Of a stretch of 64,000 nt of DNA, positions 26,012 to 33,729 are shown one piece after another. Under the pieces are notes generated by a model. It did not search any database, was not told the origin of the DNA, and saw only the letters and a list, made by a program, of their open reading frames with translations. The stretch comes from Paracidovorax sp031843945 (GTDB lineage: Bacteria > Pseudomonadota > Gammaproteobacteria > Burkholderiales > Burkholderiaceae_C): assembly GCF_031843945.1 (NCBI RefSeq), contig NZ_JAVTJJ010000009.1:97312-161311 (forward strand). Direction: 5' to 3'. A program made the position numbers and the translations under genes. Within the stretch, counting starts at the first letter, position 1. Every line of letters starts with the position of its first letter.

Positions 26012-27667
26012 ATGCCCCACACACCCTCCGCCACCCCACCCGCCCCGGCCACGCCCCTGCTGCACATCGACGCGGTGGGCAAGGACTACCACGGCACCAC
26101 GGTGCTCAATGACGTGACGCTGGCGTTGAACGCGGGCGAGGTGCTGGCGCTGACGGGCGAGAACGGCGCGGGCAAGAGCACGCTGTCGAAGATCGTCTGC
26201 GGCCTGACGCCCGCCACGCGCGGCGGCATGCGGCTGGCGGGCGAGGCGTTCATGCCCGAGTCGCGCCAGGACGCCGAGCGGCTGGGCGTGCGCATGGTCA
26301 TGCAGGAGCTGGGCCTGGTGCCCACGCTGACGGTGGCCGAAAACCTGCTGCTGGGCCGCATGCCGAACACGGCCGGCTGGCTCCAGCGCGGTGCGCTGCA
26401 TGCGGCAGCCCGCGCGCAGCTGGCCAAGATCGGCCTCGAATCCATCGACCCGGGCACGCCGGTGTCGCAGCTGGGCATCGGCCAGCAGCAGATGGTGGAG
26501 ATCGCCCGCAACCTGCAGGACGACACGCGCATCCTGGTGCTGGACGAGCCCACCGCCATGCTCACCCCGCGCGAGACGAACTACCTGTTCGAGCAGATCG
26601 CGCGGCTGACGGCGCGTGGCGTGGCCATCGTCTACGTGTCGCACCGGCTGGAGGAACTGCGCCGCATCGCCGACCGCGTGGCGGTGCTGCGCGATGGCCT
26701 GCTGGTGGACGCCAGCCCCATGGCGGGCCTGTCGGAAGACGACCTGGTGCGCCGCATGGTGGGCCGCTCAGTCAGCGACCTGGAGCACCGCCCGCGCCGC
26801 ACGGCCGGCCCCGTGGTGATGCAGGTGCAGGGCATAGCCCGTGCCGGCGCCGTGCAGGACGTGAGCCTTCAATTGCACGCGGGCGAGGTGTTCGGCATTG
26901 CCGGGCTGGTGGGCTCGGGCCGCACCGAGCTGCTGCGCCTGCTGTTCGGCGCCGACCGGGCGGATCGCGGCAGCATCGCGCTGCCGGAGCAAGAATTTGA
27001 GCCAAATCGGCCTCTAGCGCTTGATGGTCAAGCGCAAGCAGCTACAAAAAAAATAGCAAACGGCATTTTCAAGACATTCACCCGGGGCTTCGCCTCGCCG
27101 CTGCAGGCCATTGCCGCCGGCGTGGGCCTGGTGACCGAAGACCGCAAGTCGCAAGGCCTGCTGCTGGCCCAGCCCATTCGCATCAACGCCACGCTGTCGG
27201 ACCTGTCCGCCGTGTCGCGCGGCGGCTGGCTGCGGCGCGCGCGCGAGCACGATCTGGTGCAGGGCTTCATCCGCACGCTGCGCATTCGCTGCCTGGGCGG
27301 CGAACAGCCCGTGGGCGAGCTGTCGGGCGGCAACCAGCAGAAGGTGGTGTTTGCCCGCTGGCTGCACCGCCCCGTGCGCGTGCTGCTGCTGGACGAGCCC
27401 ACGCGCGGCGTGGACGTGGGCGCCCGCGCCGAAATTTATGGCGAGCTCGACCGCATGGCCAACGAGGGCCGCGCGCTGCTGATGGTGTCGTCCGACCTGC
27501 GCGAGCTGATGGCCATGGCCGACCGCATCGGCGTGATGAGCGCCGGCAGGTTGGTAGCGGTGTTCGAGCGCGGCCAGTGGTCCGAGCAGTCGCTGCTGGC
27601 CGCTGCCTTTTCCGATGCTGCGGGCCGCCCGGCCCCGGCGACCTCTTCTTCTCCTGTTGCCGCATGA
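26012..27667 (+). CDS. rbsA: Ribose ABC transporter, dual ATPase
   Basis: Energises ribose uptake. Two ABC domains: the first with Walker A GENGAGKSTLSK and Walker B ILVLDEPTAML; the second with a degenerate P-loop GLVGSGRTELLR, signature LSGGNQQKVVFARWL and Walker B VLLLDEPTRGVDVG. At 551 residues it is longer than the usual 490-520. The excess includes residues 331-349, encoded by an in-frame palindromic repeat within the second domain. The stop overlaps rbsC (ATGA). Confidence 0.95.
   Translation: MPHTPSATPPAPATPLLHIDAVGKDYHGTTVLNDVTLALNAGEVLALTGENGAGKSTLSKIVCGLTPATRGGMRLAGEAFMPESRQDAERLGVRMVMQELGLVPTLTVAENLLLGRMPNTAGWLQRGALHAAARAQLAKIGLESIDPGTPVSQLGIGQQQMVEIARNLQDDTRILVLDEPTAMLTPRETNYLFEQIARLTARGVAIVYVSHRLEELRRIADRVAVLRDGLLVDASPMAGLSEDDLVRRMVGRSVSDLEHRPRRTAGPVVMQVQGIARAGAVQDVSLQLHAGEVFGIAGLVGSGRTELLRLLFGADRADRGSIALPEQEFEPNRPLALDGQAQAATKKIANGIFKTFTRGFASPLQAIAAGVGLVTEDRKSQGLLLAQPIRINATLSDLSAVSRGGWLRRAREHDLVQGFIRTLRIRCLGGEQPVGELSGGNQQKVVFARWLHRPVRVLLLDEPTRGVDVGARAEIYGELDRMANEGRALLMVSSDLRELMAMADRIGVMSAGRLVAVFERGQWSEQSLLAAAFSDAAGRPAPATSSSPVAA
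27001..27058 (+). repeat. Palindromic repeat, copy 6, in frame inside rbsA
   Basis: GCCAAATCGGCCTCTAGCG-CTTGATGGTCAAGCGCAAGC-AGCTAC... ATAGCA. It encodes NRPLALDGQAQAATKKIA within RbsA. Its first 19 bases match copy 4 exactly, and it shares the octapeptide PLALDGQA with the dapF copy. Confidence 0.92.
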
Positions 27668-28674
27668 ACGCCACACCGAATCCCTCCGCCGCGCCGTCCG
27701 CGACTGCAGCCGTGCCACCCGTTCGCGTCACGCCGATCTGGCGCACCCAGCTGGGCACCTACCTGGGCTTGGGCCTAGTGCTGGCCGGCATGGTGGGCCT
27801 CTTTTCGTGGATGTCCGAATACTTCTGGAGCGTGGAGACCTTCGTCACCATCGCCAATGAAATCCCGGCGCTGGCCGTGATGGCCGTGGGCATGACCTTC
27901 GTGCTGATCATCGCGGGCATCGACCTGTCGGTGGGCTCGGTGATGGCGCTGGCCGCCGCCACCTCGGCCGCGGCCATCCTGCAATGGGGCTGGCCCGTGC
28001 CGGCCGCCGCCGCGCTGGCGCTGGCCACGGGGCTGGTGTGCGGCACGGTCACCGGCGCCATTTCGGTGGCGTGGCGGTTGCCGTCGTTCATCGTGTCGCT
28101 GGGCATGTTGGAGGCCGTGCGCGGCAGCGCCTACCTGGTGACCGATTCGCGCACGCAGTACGTGGGCGACGCCATCTCTTGGCTGGCAGCGCCATTCTTC
28201 GGCGGCATCTCGGTGGCGTTCCTGATCGCGCTGGTGCTGGTGGTGGTGGCGCAGTTGATCCTGACGCGCACGGTGTTCGGCCGCAGCGTGGTGGGCATCG
28301 GCACCAATGAAGAGGCCATGCGGCTGGCGGGGGTCGATCCGCGCCCCATCCGCATCATCGTTTTCGCGGTCACCGGCCTGCTGGCCGGCCTGGCGGGCCT
28401 GATGCAGTCCGCACGACTGGAAGCGGCCGACCCCAACGCCGGCAGCGGCATGGAGCTGCAGGTGATCGCCGCCGTGGTGATCGGCGGCACCAGCCTGATG
28501 GGCGGGCGCGGCTCGGTGGTGACCACCGCGTTCGGCGTGCTGATCATCGCGGTGCTGGAGGCGGGCCTGGCCCAGGTGGGCGCCAGCGAGCCCAGCAAAC
28601 GCATCATCACCGGCTGCGTGATCGTGGCCGCCGTGATCATCGACACGCTGCGCCAGCGCCGCGCGATCCACTGA
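27664..28674 (+). CDS. rbsC: Ribose ABC transporter, permease
   Basis: Membrane channel of the ribose importer (336 aa). I chose MNATPNPSAAPS at 27664, overlapping the rbsA stop by 4 bp; the frame is open upstream inside rbsA. Multiple membrane helices and the BPD_transp_2 blocks MTFVLIIAGIDLSVGSVMAL and GIGTNEEAMRLAGVDPR are clear, as is IAAVVIGGTSLMGGRGS. The N-terminal 25 residues are low complexity. Confidence 0.94.
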   Translation: MNATPNPSAAPSATAAVPPVRVTPIWRTQLGTYLGLGLVLAGMVGLFSWMSEYFWSVETFVTIANEIPALAVMAVGMTFVLIIAGIDLSVGSVMALAAATSAAAILQWGWPVPAAAALALATGLVCGTVTGAISVAWRLPSFIVSLGMLEAVRGSAYLVTDSRTQYVGDAISWLAAPFFGGISVAFLIALVLVVVAQLILTRTVFGRSVVGIGTNEEAMRLAGVDPRPIRIIVFAVTGLLAGLAGLMQSARLEAADPNAGSGMELQVIAAVVIGGTSLMGGRGSVVTTAFGVLIIAVLEAGLAQVGASEPSKRIITGCVIVAAVIIDTLRQRRAIH

Positions 28675-28697
28675 CAGCCGGTTAAAGATCTGACACC

Positions 28698-29762
28698 ATG
28701 GCCACGATCAAGGACGTCGCACAGCACGCCCAGGTGTCCGTCACCACGGTGTCGCACGTGGTCAACGGTACCCGGCACGTCAGCGCCGAGGGGCGCGAGC
28801 GCGTGGAGCACGCCATTCGCGCTCTGGGCTACGTGCCCAGCGCCATCGCCCGCAGCCTCAAGCGCAACAACACGCGCACGCTTGGCATGCTGATTCCCAA
28901 CAGCTCCAACCCGTACTTTGCCGAGATCGTGCATGCGGTGGAAGACCGTGCGTTCGGCGCCGGCTACAACCTCATTCTGTGCAACACCAACGACGAGCCG
29001 CACCGCCAGGGCAGCTACCTGCAGGTGCTGGCCGAGCGCCGCATCGACGGGCTGATCGTCGTCTCCACCGGCCACGACGCCACCCTGCCCACGCAGCTGG
29101 CGGGCCTGCAGGTGCCCACCGTGCTGGTCGATCGGGAAATCGAAATCGACGAGCAACCGGGCGACCTGGTGGAGACCGCGCACATGCAGGGCGGCCAGCT
29201 GGCCACGCAGCATCTGCTGGCGCTGGGGCACCGGCGCATCGCCTGCATCCACGGCCCGGCGGGATTGCGCCCCAGCGAGCAGCGCATCGCCGGCTGGCGC
29301 AGCGCCTTGGCCGGTGCCGGGTGCGACCACGGCGACGCCCTGCTGTGGGACGGCCACTTCACCAGCCAGGGCGGCTACGACGCCATGCACGCGCTGCTGC
29401 GTTCGGCCGCGCCGCCCAGCGCCGTCTTCGTGTGCAACGACCTGATGGCCATGGGCGCGCTGTGCGCCGCGCACGAGCGGGGCTTGCGCGTGCCCGAGGC
29501 GCTGTCGCTCGTCGGCTTCGACGACATCGAACTGGCCGCCTTTACCAGCCCGCCGCTGACCACCGTCGCCCAGCCCAAACAGCGCATCGGCGCGCAGGCG
29601 GTGGATATGCTGCTCGAGCGCATCGACGGCAAGCGGCAGGCTGCGCGGCAGGTGATGCTGCAGCCCGAGCTGCGCGTGCGTGCCTCCACCGCCGTGTTTT
29701 CCGCCGCTTCTTCCTCCGCCTCCTCGTCCTCTTTCTCGCCTGTGCCGACTCCTCATGAATGA
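28698..29762 (+). CDS. rbsR: LacI-family ribose operon repressor
   Basis: 354 residues: an HTH at the N-terminus (MATIKDVAQHAQVSVTTVSH, hinge VPSAIARSLKRNN) and a periplasmic-binding-protein-like sensor domain (LGMLIPNSSNPYFAEIVHAVE, LVGFDDIELAAFTSPPLTTV). It probably binds the palindromes at 24674-24697 and is released by ribose. A serine-rich tail (about 330-350) follows the family end. The coding region overlaps rbsK by 8 bp. Confidence 0.92.
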   Translation: MATIKDVAQHAQVSVTTVSHVVNGTRHVSAEGRERVEHAIRALGYVPSAIARSLKRNNTRTLGMLIPNSSNPYFAEIVHAVEDRAFGAGYNLILCNTNDEPHRQGSYLQVLAERRIDGLIVVSTGHDATLPTQLAGLQVPTVLVDREIEIDEQPGDLVETAHMQGGQLATQHLLALGHRRIACIHGPAGLRPSEQRIAGWRSALAGAGCDHGDALLWDGHFTSQGGYDAMHALLRSAAPPSAVFVCNDLMAMGALCAAHERGLRVPEALSLVGFDDIELAAFTSPPLTTVAQPKQRIGAQAVDMLLERIDGKRQAARQVMLQPELRVRASTAVFSAASSSASSSSFSPVPTPHE

Positions 29763-30705
29763 TCGCTTGACCACGCCCCGCATTGCCGTCGTCGGCAGCC
29801 TCAACATGGACCTGGTGCTGCAGGTCGAGCGCGCCCCGCAGGCCGGTGAAACCGTGCTGGCCCAGGGCCTGGCGCAGGTGCCCGGCGGCAAGGGTGGCAA
29901 CCAGGCCGTGGCCTGCGCGCGCCAGGGCGCGCGGGTGGCGCTGTTCGGCCGGGTGGGCGACGACGGCAACGGCCGCGCGCTGCGCGCCGCGCTGGAGGCC
30001 GACAGCATCGACCATGCCGGCGTGCAGACCGACCCGCGCGAGCCCACTGGCGTGGCCGCCATCACCGTGGAAGCGACCGGGCAGAACCGCATCGTGGTGG
30101 TGCCCGGCGCCAATGCGCGGTTCAGGCTGGACGCCGCCCTGCTCGCCCCTGCGCTGCACGACGCCCAGGGCCTGGTTCTGCAGTTTGAATGCCCCATCGA
30201 CGAAGTGCTGGCCGCCGCCCACCAGGCGCGCGCGGCGGGTTGCCCGGTGCGGCTGAACCCTTCGCCCATGCAGCCGATGCCTGAGACGCTGTGGGCGCTG
30301 GTCGACACGCTGGTCGTCAACGAGGTCGAAGCCGCCGAGCTGGCCGGCCGCGCCATCGACCACCCGCAGGATGCCGCCGACGCCGCCCACGCGCTGCGCG
30401 GTCGCGGCCCGGCACAGGTCGTCGTCACGCTGGGGGCTGCCGGTGCCGTGGCCGCCGATGCGAAGGGCGCACGCTACCACCCCGGCCTGGCCGTGCCCGC
30501 CGTGGACACCACGGCTGCCGGCGACACCTTTCTGGGCGCGCTGGCCGTGGCGCTGGCGCGCGGCGAATCGCTGGATTCCGCCGTGTGCAAAGGCATGCGC
30601 GCCGCCGCCGTGTGCGTGATGCAGCACGGCGCTCAGCCTTCCATTCCCACCCGCGCCGCCGTGGCGCGCTGCCCGCAACCGCCTGACTGGATCCTGCTGT
30701 CGTGA
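29755..30705 (+). CDS. rbsK: Ribokinase
   Basis: Phosphorylates D-ribose to ribose 5-phosphate (PfkB family). Start MNDRLTTPRIAVVGSLNMDL at 29755 (316 aa), inside the end of rbsR. Motifs: GGKGGNQAVACARQGARV (first PfkB signature) and DTTAAGDTFLGALAVAL with the catalytic base. The end overlaps rbsD by 4 bp. Confidence 0.94.
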   Translation: MNDRLTTPRIAVVGSLNMDLVLQVERAPQAGETVLAQGLAQVPGGKGGNQAVACARQGARVALFGRVGDDGNGRALRAALEADSIDHAGVQTDPREPTGVAAITVEATGQNRIVVVPGANARFRLDAALLAPALHDAQGLVLQFECPIDEVLAAAHQARAAGCPVRLNPSPMQPMPETLWALVDTLVVNEVEAAELAGRAIDHPQDAADAAHALRGRGPAQVVVTLGAAGAVAADAKGARYHPGLAVPAVDTTAAGDTFLGALAVALARGESLDSAVCKGMRAAAVCVMQHGAQPSIPTRAAVARCPQPPDWILLS

Positions 30706-31094
30706 AACGCACCGCCTTGCTGCACGCCGAACTCTCCCACGCCATCGCCTGCATGGGCCATGGCGACATGCTGGTCATCGGCGACGTGGGCCTGCCCATT
30801 CCCAGCGGCCCGCGCCGCATCGACCTGGCCGTGACGCCGGGCCTGCCCACCGTGGCCGACGTGCTGCGCGCCGTGCTGACCGAGCTGCAGGTGGAGCGCG
30901 CCGTGATCGCCACCGAGGCCGTTCAGCGCGAGCCTGGCGGCGCCCTGCCCGGCTGGTGCACGCTGCCGATGGTGCCCGAGCAGCTGCCGCACGAAGACTT
31001 CAAGCGCCTGACGGCCCAGGCCCGCGTGATGGTGCGCACCGGCGAATGCACGCCGTACGCCAACGTGATCCTGGTGGCGGGCGTGACGTTCTGA
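30702..31094 (+). CDS. rbsD: D-ribose pyranase
   Basis: Interconverts pyranose and furanose forms of ribose, feeding ribokinase. 130 residues, GTG start overlapping the rbsK stop (GTGA). The family N-terminus LHAELSHAIACMGHGDMLVIGD holds the catalytic His, and TGECTPYANVILVAGVTF is the characteristic C-terminus. Last gene of the operon. Confidence 0.94.
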   Translation: MKRTALLHAELSHAIACMGHGDMLVIGDVGLPIPSGPRRIDLAVTPGLPTVADVLRAVLTELQVERAVIATEAVQREPGGALPGWCTLPMVPEQLPHEDFKRLTAQARVMVRTGECTPYANVILVAGVTF

Positions 31095-31148
31095 GCGTCG
31101 ATTCAGAGCAGAATCGCCTGAATCGACACAGGCCTCATACACCTCCCG

Positions 31149-31227
31149 CCGTTCGGCCTGAGCTTGCCAAAGGCTTGTCTGCAAGTGCCTGTTCAAAGAA
31201 GCCCTTCGACGAACTCAGGGCGAACGG
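31149..31227. repeat. Intergenic inverted repeat, copy B
   Basis: CCGTTCGGCCTGAGCTTGCC... and ...CCCTTCGACGAACTCAGGG-CGAACGG. Same family as copy A; it lies 55 bp after rbsD and may act as a 3'-end mRNA hairpin. Confidence 0.82.
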
Positions 31228-31264
31228 GTGTTTTCTGGCTACCGTCTGAGGCATACAACCGACC

Positions 31265-31324
31265 AAGCCAAATCGGCCGCCAGCGCTTGACTAGCATGCG
31301 CTGATAGCTATTATTTTAATAGCA
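31265..31324 (+). repeat. Palindromic repeat, copy 7
   Basis: GCCAAATCGGCCGCCAGCG, CTTGACTAGCATGCGC, then TAGCTATTATTTTAATAGCA. It immediately abuts the stop codon of the aldehyde dehydrogenase gene. Confidence 0.87.
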
Positions 31325-32776
31325 TCAGAAAGGGTAGTGGCGCGGCGTCGTCTGCACCGTGATCCAGCGCAGCTCGGTGAATTCGCGCACCCCGGCCATG
31401 CCGCCGAACCGGCCGTAGCCGGAGCTTTTCACGCCGCCGAACGGCATCTGCCCTTCGTCGTGCACCGTCGGCCCGTTGACGTGGCAAATGCCCGATTCGA
31501 TGCGGGCCGCCACGTTCCAGGCTTTGGCCACGTCGCGGCTGAAGACGGCGGCGGACAAGCCGAATTCGTTGTCGTTGGCGCAGGCGATCGCCTCTTCCAC
31601 GCCGTTCACCCGCACCACGGGCTTGACGGGGCCGAACGATTCTTCGCGGTAGATGCGCATGTCGGCCGTCACGTGGTCGAGCACGGTGGCCTGCATCAGC
31701 GTGCTGTCGCTGCGGCCGCCGCAGACCAGCGTGGCGCCTTTGGCCAGCGCGTCGTCGATCAGCGCGTTGCAGCGCTCGACCGTGGCCATGTCCACCACCG
31801 AGCCCAACACTACCGGGCCCTTGCGTGGGTCGCCCAGCGGCAGGGCGCGGGCGCGTTCAGCCAGCTGCGCCACGAAGGCGTCGGCCACCGATGCGTCCAC
31901 CACGATGCGTTCGGTGGACATGCAGATCTGCCCCGAATTGGCGAAGGAGCCGAACACCGTGGCCGCCACGGCAGCGTCCAGGTCAGCGTCGTCCAGCACC
32001 AGCAGAGGCGCCTTGCCGCCCAGCTCCAGCACTGCCGGCTTGAGGTATTTGGCGCAGGTCTGCGCGATGATGCGGCCGACATGGGTGGAGCCGGTGAAGT
32101 TCACGCGCCGCACGGCCGGGTGGGCCACGATGGCCTCCACCACCGCGCCGGCATCCGCCGGGGCGTTGGTCACGAAGTTCACCACGCCGGGCGGCAGGCC
32201 GGCCTCCTGCAGGGCCTCGATGATCAGGCCGTGCGTGGCGGGGCTGAGTTCGGAGCCCTTCAAGATCACCGTGTTGCCGCAGGCCAGCGGCGTAGCGATG
32301 GCGCGCACGCCCAATATGACCGGCGCGTTCCACGGCGCGATGCCCAGCACCACGCCAGCGGCCTGGCGCACGCCCATGGCCAGGCTGCCGGGCACGTCCG
32401 ACGGAATGACCTCGCCCGCGATTTGGGTGGTGAGCGCCGCGGCCTCTTGCAGCAGGCCCGCCGCCAGGTGCACGTTGAAGCCGGCCCAGAGGCCGGAGGC
32501 GCCCGTCTCTGCCGCCATGGCGGCGGCGAAGGCGTCGCCCTTGGCTTCGATCGCCTGCGCCGCCTTGAGCAGCAACGCGCGGCGCACGTTCGGCCCCAGC
32601 GCAGACCAGCCAGGGAAGGCCTTGGCAGCGGCGTCGGCAGCGGCCCTCGCATCGGCCACGGTGGCGGCCGGGGCGGTCGTGGCAACGCTGCCGTCCAGCG
32701 GGTTGCGGCGCTCGAAGGTTGTGCCGCCCGTGGCTTGCACACGCTCGCCGTGGATCAACATGGAAATGACTGTCAT
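31325..32776 (-). CDS. NAD(P)-dependent aldehyde dehydrogenase (aromatic aldehyde type)
   Basis: Oxidises an aldehyde to the acid; 483 residues. I chose MTVISMLIHGERVQ at 32776 because AGGAGG lies 8 bp upstream; the frame is open earlier without homology. Catalytic Cys in FANSGQICMSTERI; the general-base Glu in LELGGKAPLLVLDD; FTGSTHVGRII and EESFGPVKPVV are family blocks. The pattern resembles vanillin/benzaldehyde/salicylaldehyde dehydrogenases. The substrate is not certain and no aromatic-pathway partner is adjacent. Confidence 0.88.
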   Translation of the reverse strand: MTVISMLIHGERVQATGGTTFERRNPLDGSVATTAPAATVADARAAADAAAKAFPGWSALGPNVRRALLLKAAQAIEAKGDAFAAAMAAETGASGLWAGFNVHLAAGLLQEAAALTTQIAGEVIPSDVPGSLAMGVRQAAGVVLGIAPWNAPVILGVRAIATPLACGNTVILKGSELSPATHGLIIEALQEAGLPPGVVNFVTNAPADAGAVVEAIVAHPAVRRVNFTGSTHVGRIIAQTCAKYLKPAVLELGGKAPLLVLDDADLDAAVAATVFGSFANSGQICMSTERIVVDASVADAFVAQLAERARALPLGDPRKGPVVLGSVVDMATVERCNALIDDALAKGATLVCGGRSDSTLMQATVLDHVTADMRIYREESFGPVKPVVRVNGVEEAIACANDNEFGLSAAVFSRDVAKAWNVAARIESGICHVNGPTVHDEGQMPFGGVKSSGYGRFGGMAGVREFTELRWITVQTTPRHYPF

Positions 32777-32834
32777 GGAAAAACCTCCTGGACGATGACG
32801 AACTTCGAAAAACTTCGATCTGCCCCCGCCTCCA

Positions 32835-32885
32835 CCGTTCGCCTTGTGGCGTGTCGACGGGCCTCGCCTGACTGAGCCCGAACGG
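32835..32885. repeat. Intergenic inverted repeat, short copy C
   Basis: CCGTTCGCCTTG ... TGAGCCCGAACGG. The outer arms match copies A and B; the centre is shortened. It lies between the aldehyde dehydrogenase start and the pseudouridine synthase stop. Confidence 0.55.
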
Positions 32886-32913
32886 CGGCGCCCCGTGGCA
32901 GCCACCCGCGCGA

Positions 32914-33729
32914 TCAGAACCGCTCCCACCCCTGCAGGTACCGCCATGCGCCTTCAGGCACCTTGGCCAGCGGCACGCGGCCGATGCGGATGCGCTTGAT
33001 GGCCTCCACCTGCAGGCCCACGGCCTCGCACATCGACGGAATCTGCCCCGCGCGAATGCCCTTCATCGCAAAGCGCAGGCGGTCTTCGTTCTGCCAGCTG
33101 ACCCTGATGGGCGGCAGCGCCCGGCCGTTGAACGACAGGCCGTGGCACAGCCGCTGCAGCCCGCCGTTGGCGATGGTGCCCGACACGGTGACGATGCATT
33201 CCTGCTCCAGCGACTCGATGTCTTCGGCCAGCTTGCGGCCCACGCGGCGGTCCTGCGTGTAGACGACCAGGCCGCTGGCCTCGGTGGGCAGCGGCGTGAA
33301 GCATTCGACCTGGCGGAAGTGACGCTGCAGCACGCGGGTGCCGCTGGCGTCTTCGCCGGCGTGCGTGTCCATGCGCAGCAGCGTGGCGGCCTGAGGCGCG
33401 CCCTGGCTGCGGCTGCCGTGGCTCTGGTGCCCCGGCGTCTTGGCCTCGCTGGCGCTGTTCTGCATGCCCAGCCCGGCCTCGTAGCCGGCGGGCTTGTGCA
33501 GCAGCAGGGTGACGGGGGTCAGCTCCATCAGGTTGGCGTCGGGCGCCAGCGCCACGGCCTGGGCGGGCGACACGCGCGCGCCGGGTGCTTCGACCACGCG
33601 GCCGTCCACGGTCACCCAGCCGCCTTCGATGTATTGCTCGGCGGTGGTGCGCGAACAGCTCAGCTGTTCGGCCAGGCGCTTGGCCAGGCGCACGTGCTCG
33701 GGAGGATTTTGAAAATTGCGTTCAGACAT
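32914..33729 (-). CDS. RluF/RsuA-family pseudouridine synthase-like protein, catalytic Asp apparently missing
   Basis: 271 residues from MSERNFQNPPEHVRLAKRLA. An S4 RNA-binding domain (residues about 12-70: LAEQLSCSRTTAEQYIEGGW) is followed by a TruA/RsuA-type pseudouridine synthase fold. The usual catalytic block, GRLDxxSxGL in RluF, reads FTPLPTEASGLVVYTQD here, so Pro stands at the Asp position. A low-complexity insert rich in Ser/Gly/Gln (about 105-130) interrupts the domain. The start overlaps the upstream stop (TAATG). It may bind RNA without modifying it. Confidence 0.8.
   Translation of the reverse strand: MSERNFQNPPEHVRLAKRLAEQLSCSRTTAEQYIEGGWVTVDGRVVEAPGARVSPAQAVALAPDANLMELTPVTLLLHKPAGYEAGLGMQNSASEAKTPGHQSHGSRSQGAPQAATLLRMDTHAGEDASGTRVLQRHFRQVECFTPLPTEASGLVVYTQDRRVGRKLAEDIESLEQECIVTVSGTIANGGLQRLCHGLSFNGRALPPIRVSWQNEDRLRFAMKGIRAGQIPSMCEAVGLQVEAIKRIRIGRVPLAKVPEGAWRYLQGWERF

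Noticed and set aside
28131..30428. 765-codon minus-strand open frame across rbsC-rbsR-rbsK
   Set aside because: Crosses three well-defined genes on the other strand with no recognisable domain.
31098..31126. Hairpin TCGATTCAG/CTGAATCGA after rbsD as a terminator
   Set aside because: Long loop and no T-run; at most a weak mRNA 3' hairpin, so not listed as a terminator.
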